This document shows, one piece after another, positions 15,681 through 24,394 of a stretch of 49,020 nt of DNA (position 1 is the first letter of the stretch; the number at the start of each line of letters is the position of its first letter). A program made the position numbers and the translations under genes. The notes beneath the pieces were generated by a model, which saw nothing but the letters and a program-made list of their open reading frames with translations, was not told the origin of the DNA and made no database searches. The DNA lies in NCBI GenBank assembly GCA_964405265.1, contig CAYONC010000012.1:1-49020 (forward strand), in the 5' to 3' direction. The stretch comes from Eshraghiella sp964405265. GTDB taxonomy: Bacteria; Bacillota; Clostridia; Lachnospirales; Lachnospiraceae.

Positions 15681-17569
15681 CATTCAAGCTGTTCCCATTT
15701 ATCAAACAGCTCTGCCTCTTCCTCTTCAAGAAGCAGTTTGCGGTCACTCAGCTCCTTAAGCTTCACCGGATCGGTATATACGTCAGGGGAGGTAAGCATT
15801 GTGTCAATTTCGGCAAGAAGATCGTCGATTTCGGCAATACGGTTTTCATATTTCTCTATCTCATTCAGACGGCGCCGCTCTTTTGCCTGCTCTTCTTTTT
15901 GGAGCCTTCTGTCTTCCTTGGATGCAGAAACGGCAACAGGTTCTGCGGGAGTGTCAGCCGTAACAGGGGTACATTTTTCAAGGTAGTAATCATAATTTCC
16001 ACAATAGGATGTGATTGTGCCGTTACTTAAATCGAGAATACGCGTTGCAACAGCATTAATGAAATATCTGTCATGTGATACAAAAAGACATGTGCCGGTA
16101 TAATTATTAATGGCGTTTTCAAGAATCTCCCTTGACATCATGTCGAGATGGTTGGTAGGCTCATCAAGCAGGAGAAAATTGGCATTGGAAAGCATAAGCT
16201 TCGCAAGAAGAATACGCCCTCTTTCACCACCGCTCAGTTCACCGATTTTTTTAAACACGTCGTCATTAGTGAATAAAAAAGCAGCAAGTACATTTCTGAC
16301 CTTCGTATTATTCATGTCAGGATAGGTATCCTGTATTTCATCAAACAGTGTCTTGTTCATGTTAAGGACCTGATGTTCCTGATCATAGTATCCGCATGAC
16401 ACATTGGTACCGGTTTTTATACAGCCCCCGTCTGCATCAATAAGTCCGTTGATTATTTTGAGAATGGTTGTTTTGCCTGTGCCGTTTGCCCCGATAAGGG
16501 CAACCTTCTCACCTCTTCTTATGTCAAAAGAAATGTCTTTAAATAATTTATTGCTTCCGAAAGATTTTGAGATACCGGTTACTGACAGAACATCCTTACC
16601 GCTGACCGTATCCGGTTCAAGCGTAAGCTTCATACCATCATTCACGGTAACGGGTTTTTCAATGACCTCCGTGCGGGCAAGCAGTTTTTCACGGCTTTCG
16701 GCACGCTTAACGGACTTTTCCCGGTTAAACTGTTTAAGCCTGTCTATAACTTCCTGCTGGTGCTTTATTTCCCTGCGGTTATTAAGGTATGCTTTCATGC
16801 GTGCATCCATGAGGGCAGCCTTTTTTACCGCATATTCGGAATATGTACCGTGATAGACGGTTCCGGCGGCGTTTTCAATCTCTATGATTTTGGTAACGGT
16901 TTTATCGAGAAAATACCGGTCATGGGATATTATTATCACACTGCCGGGATAATTTTTAAGATATGTTTCAAGCCATTCCGTTGCTTTGAGGTCAAGGTGG
17001 TTGGTCGGTTCGTCAAGGAGAAGAATGTCAGGCTTTTTAAGGAGAAGTCTGCATAATGCAACCCTTGTCTTCTGACCTCCGGAAAGACTGCTGATTTTTT
17101 TTTCAAATTCATCTTCACTGAATCCGAGACCTTTAATCACTCCCGTAATTTCACTGCGGACAGCATATCCGTTTTTCATCTCAAATTCGTGATTAAGTGA
17201 GGAATAGGTGTTAAGATATTTTTCCAGGACTGCACCTTCAGCCGTTTTCATGTCATGCTCAAGTTTTCTTAAGGATAATTCTAACTCCATTACATCCTGT
17301 TTTACGGATAATACCTCTTCATAAACGTTTTTTTCCGAACTGATGTCCTGGTGCTGTGCGAGATATCCGAGAGTACAGTCCTTTTTGACCGTTACACACC
17401 CTGAATCAGGGGAAAGCTCCCCTGTAATTATTTTCAAAAGCGTTGATTTACCGGCACCATTGGCACCGGTAACGGCAGCTTTTTCATTTTCTTCAATATG
17501 AAAAGATACATCGGACAGTATGTCCGTATCTGAAAAGGCTTTTGATATATTACTGCAGTTTAGTATCAT
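15680..17569 (-). CDS. ABC-F family ATPase (ribosome-associated)
   Basis: ABC-F proteins carry two ATPase domains but no membrane part and act on the ribosome, in translation or antibiotic protection. The 629-residue protein has Walker A GANGAGKST, signature LSGGQKT and LLLDEPTNHLD in the first half, and GANGTGKTT, LSGGERG and LLLDEPTNHLD in the second, joined by a charged linker (about 240-300) and ending in a coiled coil (DRRLQKEEQAKERRRLNEIE). The layout resembles YdiF/Uup housekeeping members. The frame can begin at GTG 17581, but ATG at 17569 gives the usual MILNCSNISKAF start and has AGGTG upstream. The start lies inside the end of the purine phosphorylase gene. Confidence 0.9.
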   Translation of the reverse strand: MILNCSNISKAFSDTDILSDVSFHIEENEKAAVTGANGAGKSTLLKIITGELSPDSGCVTVKKDCTLGYLAQHQDISSEKNVYEEVLSVKQDVMELELSLRKLEHDMKTAEGAVLEKYLNTYSSLNHEFEMKNGYAVRSEITGVIKGLGFSEDEFEKKISSLSGGQKTRVALCRLLLKKPDILLLDEPTNHLDLKATEWLETYLKNYPGSVIIISHDRYFLDKTVTKIIEIENAAGTVYHGTYSEYAVKKAALMDARMKAYLNNRREIKHQQEVIDRLKQFNREKSVKRAESREKLLARTEVIEKPVTVNDGMKLTLEPDTVSGKDVLSVTGISKSFGSNKLFKDISFDIRRGEKVALIGANGTGKTTILKIINGLIDADGGCIKTGTNVSCGYYDQEHQVLNMNKTLFDEIQDTYPDMNNTKVRNVLAAFLFTNDDVFKKIGELSGGERGRILLAKLMLSNANFLLLDEPTNHLDMMSREILENAINNYTGTCLFVSHDRYFINAVATRILDLSNGTITSYCGNYDYYLEKCTPVTADTPAEPVAVSASKEDRRLQKEEQAKERRRLNEIEKYENRIAEIDDLLAEIDTMLTSPDVYTDPVKLKELSDRKLLLEEEEAELFDKWEQLE

Positions 17570-18392
17570 TGTATAATTCACCTGTTACTTTTTTTATTAA
17601 GGCTGCCACATTATCTCTTGCAAGAGCGGCTACCTTTTCTACATCCTCATGTGACAGTTCGTTAGCAGACAGTCCGGCAGCCTTGTTGGTAATGAGTGAA
17701 ACGCCGAGAATTTCCATATCACAGTGCCTTGCAATAATTGCTTCAGGAACCGTTGACATTCCGACCGCATCCGCACCAAGCAGCTTATATGCCCTTATTT
17801 CGGCAGGCGTTTCGTACTGCGGACCCGGTGAAAAGCAGTATATGCCTTCCGTGACTTCAATACCTGCTTCTGCAGCGGCCTTTTTTGCGAGCTCCCTGAG
17901 TCTTATGCTGTATACCTCTGTCATATCCTTAAAACGAGGACCGAATTTATCAAGGTTAGGACCTCTTAAAGGGGATGGACATAAAAATCCTATGTGGTCA
18001 CTTATAAGCATGATGGAACCGGGATGGAGAGTATCACTTATTCCGCCGGCAGCGTTCGTAACGATGAGAGTCTGTGTTCCGAGTGATGCAAATACCCTTA
18101 CCGGAAAAGCGGATGTGGCAGTATCATGGCCTTCATAATAATGGAAGCGCCCTTTCATTATTAATATCGGGTTCCCGTTGTACATTCCGTATATAAGCTC
18201 GCCGGCATGTCCCGGTACCGTGGAAGCTTTAAAATACGGAATGTCTTCATAGCGGAGCGTAACAGTATCCGTAAGACCGCTGAAAACATATCCGAGTCCC
18301 GACCCCAGAATTATTGCCGTACGCGGGATTCCGCTTATATGCTGCCTGATATATCCGGCAGCTTCTTCAATCTGCTGCATGGTTTCTTTCAT
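17550..18392 (-). CDS. punA: Purine nucleoside phosphorylase (trimeric, PNP-I type)
   Basis: It splits purine (deoxy)nucleosides with phosphate into base and ribose-1-phosphate for salvage. The 280-residue protein shows phosphate- and nucleoside-site signatures: ILGSGLGYV (28-36), VPGHAGELIYG, GRFHYYEGHD, TNAAGGI, GPQYETPAEIR and DAVGMSTVPEAI with the purine-contacting region nearby. Size fits the trimeric class rather than hexameric DeoD. GGGAG lies 7 bases before the ATG. It is followed directly, with overlap, by the ABC-F gene. It has its own promoter back to back with the ABC exporter promoter. Confidence 0.93.
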   Translation of the reverse strand: MKETMQQIEEAAGYIRQHISGIPRTAIILGSGLGYVFSGLTDTVTLRYEDIPYFKASTVPGHAGELIYGMYNGNPILIMKGRFHYYEGHDTATSAFPVRVFASLGTQTLIVTNAAGGISDTLHPGSIMLISDHIGFLCPSPLRGPNLDKFGPRFKDMTEVYSIRLRELAKKAAAEAGIEVTEGIYCFSPGPQYETPAEIRAYKLLGADAVGMSTVPEAIIARHCDMEILGVSLITNKAAGLSANELSHEDVEKVAALARDNVAALIKKVTGELYNDTKLQ

Positions 18393-18418
18393 GTCATGTC
18401 TCCCTTTATTTTTTACTA

Positions 18419-18447
18419 ATTATATCTTATTAAAGATGCTATTGCAA
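18419..18447 (-). promoter_or_regulatory. Promoter for purine nucleoside phosphorylase / ABC-F unit
   Basis: On the minus strand TTGCAA (18447-18442), a 17-base spacer and TATAAT (18424-18419), 26 bases before the ATG. Confidence 0.7.
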
Positions 18448-18448
18448 C

Positions 18449-18477
18449 TTGCGGTGTTATTTTAATAGTGCTATAAT
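18449..18477 (+). promoter_or_regulatory. Promoter for the ABC-2 exporter genes
   Basis: TTGCGG (18449-18454), a 17-base spacer and TATAAT (18472-18477). Its -35 box is one base away from the -35 of the divergent promoter. Confidence 0.7.
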
Positions 18478-18511
18478 TTACGGAAATGTAAAGCTGATAA
18501 GGAGGGAATTT

Positions 18512-19225
18512 ATGTTAACCTGTGATAATATCGTAAAAAAGTATTATTCATGTACGGCTGTGGACGGAGTCAGTTTGAATCTTGAACCGGGCAGAATAAC
18601 GGCACTTTTGGGTCCTAACGGAAGCGGAAAATCAACACTTATGAAAATGATAGTGGGTCTTATCAAGCCTACATCGGGTCATATATATCTTGAAGGAGAA
18701 GAAATATCCGATGCAACAAGAGCATATATCACTTATATGCCGACGGAGAACTATTTTTACAATTATATGACTGTTAAGGATATTGTTAATTTTTACGTGG
18801 ATTTTTATCCGGATTTCAGTAAGGACAGATTCTACGGACTTTTGGAACGGATGGAACTTCATTTTGAAGATAAGGTCAGAAATATGTCAACCGGTATGCT
18901 CGCAAAATTAAAAATTGCAGTTGCCATGTCAAGAAACTCCAAAGTCATCATGTTGGATGAGCCCCTTAACGGAATAGACATAATCGCGAGGGAAAATGTC
19001 ATGGATGCCATTACGGATTATGCCGGAACCGACAAGATATTAATTGTGTCGAGTCATCTTGTTGATGAGCTTGAGAAAACGGCAGGTCATGTGATATATA
19101 TGCGTGAAGGCAGGATTGTTGAAGAAGGAGATGCAGATACGGTCAGGCTGGCGAATGACGGCATGAGTCTTGTTGATATTTATAAGAAAATTTACAGGGG
19201 GTACGGTAATGGGCAGGCTGATTAA
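18512..19225 (+). CDS. ABC transporter ATP-binding protein
   Basis: ATP-hydrolysing subunit of a small ABC-2 type exporter with the next gene. The 237-residue protein has Walker A GPNGSGKST, a degenerate signature (NMSTGMLAKLKIA), Walker B VIMLDEPLNGID and the switch His in IVSSHL. The frame extends upstream to 18449, but ATG at 18512 has GGAGGG 5 bases before it and lies downstream of the promoter. It overlaps the permease gene by 17 bases. Substrate unknown; the pair resembles the small two-gene exporters of Firmicutes that sit under GntR regulators, but no regulator gene is present. Confidence 0.9.
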   Translation: MLTCDNIVKKYYSCTAVDGVSLNLEPGRITALLGPNGSGKSTLMKMIVGLIKPTSGHIYLEGEEISDATRAYITYMPTENYFYNYMTVKDIVNFYVDFYPDFSKDRFYGLLERMELHFEDKVRNMSTGMLAKLKIAVAMSRNSKVIMLDEPLNGIDIIARENVMDAITDYAGTDKILIVSSHLVDELEKTAGHVIYMREGRIVEEGDADTVRLANDGMSLVDIYKKIYRGYGNGQAD

Positions 19226-19967
19226 ATATGAGATATTAAAAGATAAAAGAACTTATATACTGCTTGGTGCAGCCATGATAATTGCAGAATTATACTTTCT
19301 GCTGAGTTTTTGCGCAAAAAGCACAACCAACATGAGCATTTCCACATTTATTTTTGTGCTTGGAGGCGTGGGCGGAATATTTTTCCTTATGGTTCTGGGC
19401 GTTATGTCATATTCGAGGGAGCTTAGCTCTAAATACAGTTATATGACATTTATGACACCAAATTCATCGTATAAGATAATCGGTGCAAAATATCTGACAC
19501 TGCTGATTGTTACTGTTGCGGCATCCCTTGTGTATATCGGTTTTGTGGCACTTGACATCAGTCTTGTGCTTTCAAGATACAAGCAGATAGGACTGTTCAT
19601 GGAACTCATAGAAGCAGGTGCAGATGCTTTTGGGTGGGATGTTTCCAAATGGGTTGCCGGAGCAATGTCAACCCTTATACAGGTATGGATAAGTATTTTC
19701 CTTATAATAAGCTGTGCATATCTTGCAATAACATTCAGCACCACAATTGTTGCCAATAAAAAGGGAAAGGGATTTCTTACTTTTGTATTTTTTACGTTAA
19801 TAGTCATTATTGTAAATGTCATAGCGAGACTGATTCCTGACAACAGAGGAAATACTTTTTCACAGATGCTTATCGGTAACATACCGTTATATGCGTATTA
19901 TCTGGTAATCATAGCAGGAACGTATCTGTTCGTGTCATATATGCTTAAGAAAAAAATAAGCCTGTAA
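19209..19967 (+). CDS. ABC-2 type transporter permease
   Basis: Membrane partner of the preceding ATPase. The 252-residue protein has six hydrophobic segments, beginning with TYILLGAAMIIAELYFLLSF and ending with YLVIIAGTYLFVSYML then KKKIS. An upstream in-frame start at 19170 would lengthen it, but ATG at 19209 has AGGGGG just before it and gives the usual short cytoplasmic N-terminus (MGRLIKYEILKDKR). Overlap with the ATPase implies translational coupling. Substrate unknown. Confidence 0.85.
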   Translation: MGRLIKYEILKDKRTYILLGAAMIIAELYFLLSFCAKSTTNMSISTFIFVLGGVGGIFFLMVLGVMSYSRELSSKYSYMTFMTPNSSYKIIGAKYLTLLIVTVAASLVYIGFVALDISLVLSRYKQIGLFMELIEAGADAFGWDVSKWVAGAMSTLIQVWISIFLIISCAYLAITFSTTIVANKKGKGFLTFVFFTLIVIIVNVIARLIPDNRGNTFSQMLIGNIPLYAYYLVIIAGTYLFVSYMLKKKISL

Positions 19968-19997
19968 TTGACACGGGAACAGGGCATTTGGTAGAAT
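19968..19997 (+). promoter_or_regulatory. Promoter for rex
   Basis: TTGACA (19968-19973), an 18-base spacer and TAGAAT (19992-19997), right after the permease stop. I found no palindromic Rex operator (TTGTGAAnnnnTTCACAA type) here. Confidence 0.7.
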
Positions 19998-20027
19998 TTA
20001 TTAAAAGACAGTCAGGAGGCATTGAAT

Positions 20028-20657
20028 ATGTACAGAAACGACATATCATCTGCCGTTATCAAGAGACTTCCAAGGTATGTAAGATATCTTGAAGAGCTTC
20101 TTGATGGCGGTGTTGAACGGATATCCTCCGGTGACCTTAGCAGGAGGATGAATGTTACGGCATCACAGATACGTCAGGATTTGAACAATTTTGGCGGATT
20201 CGGGCAGCAGGGCTACGGATATAATGTGAAATTTCTGCATGATGAGATTACGAAGATATTGGGTATTGACAGGCCGCACAGTATAGTTATCGTAGGTGCC
20301 GGTAATCTTGGAAGAGCTCTTGCAAATTATGCAAATTTTGAAAAAAAGGGCTTTATCGTAAAAGGAATGTTTGACACCAATCCCGGACTTATGAATACCG
20401 AATGCAGGGGAGCAAGGGTAATGCCGATGTCTGCAATGGCAGATTTTATAAGGGATAACGGTATAGAGATTCTTGCACTGACCATTCCCAAGACGAGTGC
20501 CACTGAGGTTGTGACTGAGGCTGTCAGGGCGGGAATTAAGGGAATATGGAATTTTGCACACATAGACCTTGATGTTCCTGATAATGTGGTTGTTGAGAAT
20601 GTGCATCTGTCGGAGAGTCTTATGACACTTTCGTACAATATAATGAGGTTGGAATGA
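20028..20657 (+). CDS. rex: Redox-sensing transcriptional repressor Rex
   Basis: Rex binds operators of fermentative genes and releases DNA when the NADH/NAD ratio rises. The 209-residue protein has an N-terminal winged helix (RLPRYVRYLEEL, then ISSGDLSRRMNVTASQIRQD), a glycine-rich turn (GGFGQQGYGYN) and a Rossmann domain with GAGNLGRA (90-97), followed by the C-terminal swap helix. An in-frame TTG at 20022 exists, but it is only 2 bases from AGGAGG; ATG at 20028 has 8-base spacing. It has its own promoter and leads the next gene cluster. Confidence 0.96.
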   Translation: MYRNDISSAVIKRLPRYVRYLEELLDGGVERISSGDLSRRMNVTASQIRQDLNNFGGFGQQGYGYNVKFLHDEITKILGIDRPHSIVIVGAGNLGRALANYANFEKKGFIVKGMFDTNPGLMNTECRGARVMPMSAMADFIRDNGIEILALTIPKTSATEVVTEAVRAGIKGIWNFAHIDLDVPDNVVVENVHLSESLMTLSYNIMRLE

Positions 20658-20660
20658 CAC

Positions 20661-21272
20661 ATGGCACTTACCATTGAAGAAGTTAAGAAAAATGTTGCAT
20701 ATAAGCGTCTGCCCATCGTTATTCTTGATGAACGGTGGCACAGGCTTTTTCCGGAAAAAGACAAGACTCCGCGTATAATACGCCTTGAAAAAAATCTCGG
20801 AGAACTGCTTAAAAGACAGGGACAGGTTACCAATGACCTCAAAACCGTCAGAAAAATTAAAAAGAGTCTTATGAAGGAAATTATAGACAATTCCGATTCG
20901 GAAAGAATATCTGAACCGAGGATTCAGAAGCTTATGGCAAAGAATCAGCGGCTGCTCAGAGAAGCTAACGACAAGCTTGATGCCTTGGAAAATGAAGAGG
21001 CTGAAATTCCTGAGAAAATCCGCAATGCCAATATCCTGCTTATGATAGAAGGCGTTGAGGAGTGTTACAGAAGGATACATCAGAATTATAAGGATATAAA
21101 GGCACTCGGAACCCTTATTGATGAGATGAGAACCGAACTCAAGAATAACATTGTCATAAAACAGGATAAAGAAATCAAAAATACTGAAATATATTCTTAC
21201 ATGCATGACATTTTAGGTCCGGAAATGATGGAAGTGTTTGATAACAGCAACGGACAGGATAATAAAGGATAA
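20661..21272 (+). CDS. Conserved-looking coiled-coil protein (unknown function)
   Basis: I do not recognise a family with known function. The 203-residue, highly charged protein has no signal peptide or membrane segment. It starts with a short motif-like stretch (YKRLPIVILDERWHRLFP, about 14-31), followed by a long predicted coiled coil (about 38-165) rich in Lys, Glu and Leu, and a short acidic C-terminal tail. It begins 3 bases after the rex stop, so it is certainly co-transcribed with rex. Its role in redox control is only suggested by position. Confidence 0.75.
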   Translation: MALTIEEVKKNVAYKRLPIVILDERWHRLFPEKDKTPRIIRLEKNLGELLKRQGQVTNDLKTVRKIKKSLMKEIIDNSDSERISEPRIQKLMAKNQRLLREANDKLDALENEEAEIPEKIRNANILLMIEGVEECYRRIHQNYKDIKALGTLIDEMRTELKNNIVIKQDKEIKNTEIYSYMHDILGPEMMEVFDNSNGQDNKG

Positions 21273-21275
21273 TTG

Positions 21276-21303
21276 CGCTGCAGGAATGAACCTGTGGCGT
21301 TTT
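21276..21303 (+). terminator. Weak terminator-like hairpin before nnr
   Basis: CGCTGCAGG (21276-21284) pairs with CCTGTGGCG (21291-21299) with two G-U pairs and a 6-base loop, followed by only four T. It may attenuate read-through from the rex unit. Confidence 0.45.
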
Positions 21304-21328
21304 CCGTATATCGGGAAGGAGTTTTTAC

Positions 21329-22828
21329 ATGAAATATGCACTGACGGCGGCAATGGCACGCGAAGCGGACAGGATTACGATGGAAGAAATGGGAGTTCCT
21401 TCCGCAGCACTTATGGAGCGTGCGGCAGAAGCCGTGGCACTTAAAACCGGTGAAATAGCAGCGATTTTTAACCGCTCCGTCAAAATTGTTTCCGTATGCG
21501 GAAGCGGCAATAACGGCGCGGATGCCATAGCAGCAGCCAGAATACTGTCATGGCAGGGACTCCATGTTGACATAGCTGTTGCAGGCAGTGAAGAAAGGGC
21601 TTCGGAAGAATTTATCATACAGAAGAATATAGCACTGCACTCAGGAATGTGTTTTGTAAACATAAATGACATACCGGAATATGATATAGTAATAGACGGT
21701 ATCTTCGGAACCGGCTTTAAGGGCGGAATAAGGAAGGAATACGAGAAAGTCATTTCACTTATCAATGAATCAAAGAATGTGGTTGTAAGCGTGGATGTTC
21801 CGTCAGGAACTGATGCAACAACGGGACGGATTGTTAATGATGCCGTTAAGGCAGACGCAACCGTGACATTCGGATATATCAAGACCGGTCTTATGCAGTA
21901 TCCCGCCAGAATGTATGCGGGAGAGATAACGGTATCAGACATCGGTATATATCCGTGGTGCATGAACAGGCTTAATCCGCCGATGTATTTTACACCTGAG
22001 GACTTGAGAAAAATACCGGACAGAAAACCGGATGCCAATAAAGGGACATACGGCAGACTGCTGGTTATTGCAGGAAGCAGGGATATGAGCGGAGCGGCAT
22101 ACATGAGTGCATTGGCGGCTTTCAGGACCGGTGCCGGGCTTGTGGAAATCATAACCCATGAGAAAAACAGGGAGCTCATAAGCAGGATGCTTCCTGAGGC
22201 TATAACGGCGGGATATACCGGTAATGATGCCATTGATCTTATTTCGGATAAGCTGAAAAGGGCATCCTGTGTCATTATGGGACCCGGAATGTCACAATGT
22301 GAAACTGCGGAAAAAATCGTAAAATATGTAACGGAAAATTGTGAAGTCCCGTTAATTATGGATGCGGATGCACTTAATATTGCCGCAAAGGACATATCCA
22401 TATTGAAAAGATGCAGAAGTACTGTTATAATTACACCGCATATCGGGGAAATGTCACGGCTGACGGGTACGACGTCTGAAGAACTTAAAGCAGGAAGAAT
22501 GGAAGCGGCAAAAAGGTTTGCTGCGGATAATGACGTTATCGTTGTAATGAAGGATGCAGTTACCGTGGTTGCCGAAAATAATCCGGGATGCAGAATGTAT
22601 ATTAATGCATCCGGAACGTCAGGAATGGCAAAAGCAGGAAGCGGTGACGTGCTGACGGGAATTATTGCCGGAATGTATATGTTGGGAGTGGAACCGTATT
22701 CAGCAGCGGCAATGGGTGTCTACGTCCATGGACTTGCAGGTGAAGAGGCTGTTGCACAAAAAGGCATTAATTCGGTAATTGCAACTGATATTGCTGAACA
22801 CATAAGTGATGTCATAAAAAGCATATAA
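21329..22828 (+). CDS. nnr: Bifunctional NAD(P)H-hydrate epimerase / ADP-dependent dehydratase
   Basis: It repairs damaged NAD(P)H hydrates: the N-terminal YjeF-type domain epimerises them and the C-terminal kinase-like domain dehydrates them with ADP. The 499-residue protein has the epimerase site GSGNNGADAI (58-67) and VDVPSGTDATTG, and the dehydratase site TPHIGEMSRL and AGSGDVLTGIIAGM (about 434-447, catalytic Asp in GSGDVL). Length is normal for the fused form. AAGGAG precedes the ATG. It is 12 bases before alr, a common pairing in Firmicutes. Confidence 0.95.
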   Translation: MKYALTAAMAREADRITMEEMGVPSAALMERAAEAVALKTGEIAAIFNRSVKIVSVCGSGNNGADAIAAARILSWQGLHVDIAVAGSEERASEEFIIQKNIALHSGMCFVNINDIPEYDIVIDGIFGTGFKGGIRKEYEKVISLINESKNVVVSVDVPSGTDATTGRIVNDAVKADATVTFGYIKTGLMQYPARMYAGEITVSDIGIYPWCMNRLNPPMYFTPEDLRKIPDRKPDANKGTYGRLLVIAGSRDMSGAAYMSALAAFRTGAGLVEIITHEKNRELISRMLPEAITAGYTGNDAIDLISDKLKRASCVIMGPGMSQCETAEKIVKYVTENCEVPLIMDADALNIAAKDISILKRCRSTVIITPHIGEMSRLTGTTSEELKAGRMEAAKRFAADNDVIVVMKDAVTVVAENNPGCRMYINASGTSGMAKAGSGDVLTGIIAGMYMLGVEPYSAAAMGVYVHGLAGEEAVAQKGINSVIATDIAEHISDVIKSI

Positions 22829-22840
22829 AGGAAGATGATA

Positions 22841-23965
22841 ATGGTGGAAGAATTTACAAGGACATATTCGGTAATCCATCTTGATGCGATATATCGCAAC
22901 ATAGAAGAAGTAAGAAAACGTATCGGTGACAATATAAGAATTATGGCAATTGTGAAAGCTAATGCATACGGACACGGAGCAGTTGAGGTTGCAGGCGCAA
23001 TAAAGGATAAGGTGTACGGATTTGCGGTTGCCACGGTAAGGGAAGCAATAACGCTGAGAGAAAGCGGAGTTGACAATCCGATACTTGTACTCGGTTATGT
23101 ATGTAAAGCGGAATACGAAACCGTAATCAGAAATAATATAATTTTTGCACTGCTTACCAAGGATATGGCGGCAGATATTTCAGAATGCGCCGGAAGGATA
23201 GGAATTAAGGCAAAGTGCCATATTAAGGTTAATACGGGCATGAACAGAATAGGATTTCCGGCTGATACGGATTCAGTTAATGCCATAGAAGAAATAACTG
23301 GATATGAAAATCTCGACTGTGAAGGAATTTTTATGCATTTTGCAACTGCGGACAGCAGTGATAAGACCTATTCCGTGGAGCAGTATGACAGATTTATGCA
23401 TATGCTGGAAGAACTTGAGGACAGAAATGTTCACTTTAAAATAAGACATTGTGCCAATAGCGCGACAATAATTGATATGCCGGAATACAGTCTTGATATG
23501 GTGAGGGAAGGCATAATTTTATACGGACTTAAGCCTTCTGATGAGGTTGATCCCGACATGAAATATTATCCGGCACTGGAATTAAAAAGCCATGTGATTT
23601 TTATTAAAGAGCTTGCAGCCGGTGAAAGTGTCAGCTACGGAAGAACTTATATAACTGATCGTGATATAAGGGTAGCAACGGTTGCAATAGGATATGCGGA
23701 TGGTTATCCGAGGTCACTTTCAAACAGGGGATATGTGCTGATACACGGCAGGAAAGCACCGGTTATCGGAAGAATATGCATGGATCAGATGATGGTTGAC
23801 ATAACAGGAATTGACGGTGTACAGGTAGAGGATGTGGTAACGGTTGTGGGAAAGGACGGAGACGAGGAGATAACGTTTGAGGAAATAGGAAAGCTTTCAG
23901 GAAGATTTAATTATGAATTTGTATGCGGCATTTCTGAAAGAGTGGAAAGAAAATACATAGGCTGA
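22841..23965 (+). CDS. alr: Alanine racemase
   Basis: This PLP enzyme interconverts L- and D-alanine for peptidoglycan. The 374-residue protein has the PLP lysine in AIVKANAYGHG (Lys39), the barrel segments HIKVNTGMNRIGF and FMHFATAD, and the catalytic Tyr region IGYADGYPR. RICMDQMMVDIT lies in the C-terminal beta domain. ATG at 22835 is also possible (two residues longer); AAGGAAG fits the 22841 start better. It lies between nnr and mazF. Confidence 0.95.
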   Translation: MVEEFTRTYSVIHLDAIYRNIEEVRKRIGDNIRIMAIVKANAYGHGAVEVAGAIKDKVYGFAVATVREAITLRESGVDNPILVLGYVCKAEYETVIRNNIIFALLTKDMAADISECAGRIGIKAKCHIKVNTGMNRIGFPADTDSVNAIEEITGYENLDCEGIFMHFATADSSDKTYSVEQYDRFMHMLEELEDRNVHFKIRHCANSATIIDMPEYSLDMVREGIILYGLKPSDEVDPDMKYYPALELKSHVIFIKELAAGESVSYGRTYITDRDIRVATVAIGYADGYPRSLSNRGYVLIHGRKAPVIGRICMDQMMVDITGIDGVQVEDVVTVVGKDGDEEITFEEIGKLSGRFNYEFVCGISERVERKYIG

Positions 23966-24030
23966 TGTGAATAAACACACATGATACCGGAAATAATGTA
24001 ATCATTATGAAAGAAAGGTCGTGTGTATCA

Positions 24031-24378
24031 GTGAATGTCAGAAGGGGAGACATATATTATGCAGATTTAAGGCCGGTCGTCGGCTCAGAACAGGGCGGAG
24101 TAAGACCGGTACTGATTGTACAGAATGATACGGGGAACAGACACAGTCCCACGGTTATTATAGCTGCGATTACTTCAAGGATTAAGACAAGGCTTCCGAC
24201 TCATGTGGAAATTGATTCCAACAGATATTCCATGATTAAGGATTCGGTTATCCTTCTTGAACAGCTAAGAACCATAGACAAGGCAAGGCTTAAGGATAAA
24301 GTATGTCATCTTGATAATGAAATAATAGACAAGGTAAACGAAGCACTGCTTACCAGTCTTGAAATACAGCATACATAA
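24031..24378 (+). CDS. mazF: MazF/EndoA-type endoribonuclease toxin
   Basis: MazF cuts single-stranded mRNA at short sequences and slows growth. The frame opens at ATG 24007, but GTG at 24031 gives a 115-residue protein that lines up residue by residue with Bacillus subtilis EndoA as I recall it: RRGDIYYADLRPVVGSEQGG, Arg25 in GGVRPVL and Thr48 in AAIT, both catalytic. The ribosome site is poor (AAAGG 12 bases before GTG), which may keep synthesis low. In Bacillus an antitoxin gene sits between alr and the toxin; here only 65 bases separate them and no antitoxin frame is visible. Confidence 0.9.
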   Translation: MNVRRGDIYYADLRPVVGSEQGGVRPVLIVQNDTGNRHSPTVIIAAITSRIKTRLPTHVEIDSNRYSMIKDSVILLEQLRTIDKARLKDKVCHLDNEIIDKVNEALLTSLEIQHT

Positions 24379-24394
24379 GAAGAGGAGAAAAAGA

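Noticed and set aside
19968..20027. Rex autoregulatory operator upstream of rex
   Set aside because: No TTGTGAA/TTCACAA-type palindrome was found in the gap.
20163..21206. 347-residue open frame on the minus strand opposite rex and the coiled-coil gene
   Set aside because: No ribosome site, unlike any family, and it mirrors two well-supported plus-strand genes; a codon-bias shadow.
21325..22401. 358-residue minus-strand open frame opposite nnr
   Set aside because: nnr has clear motifs on the plus strand; the antisense frame is low-complexity Ser/Ile-rich and has no start signals.
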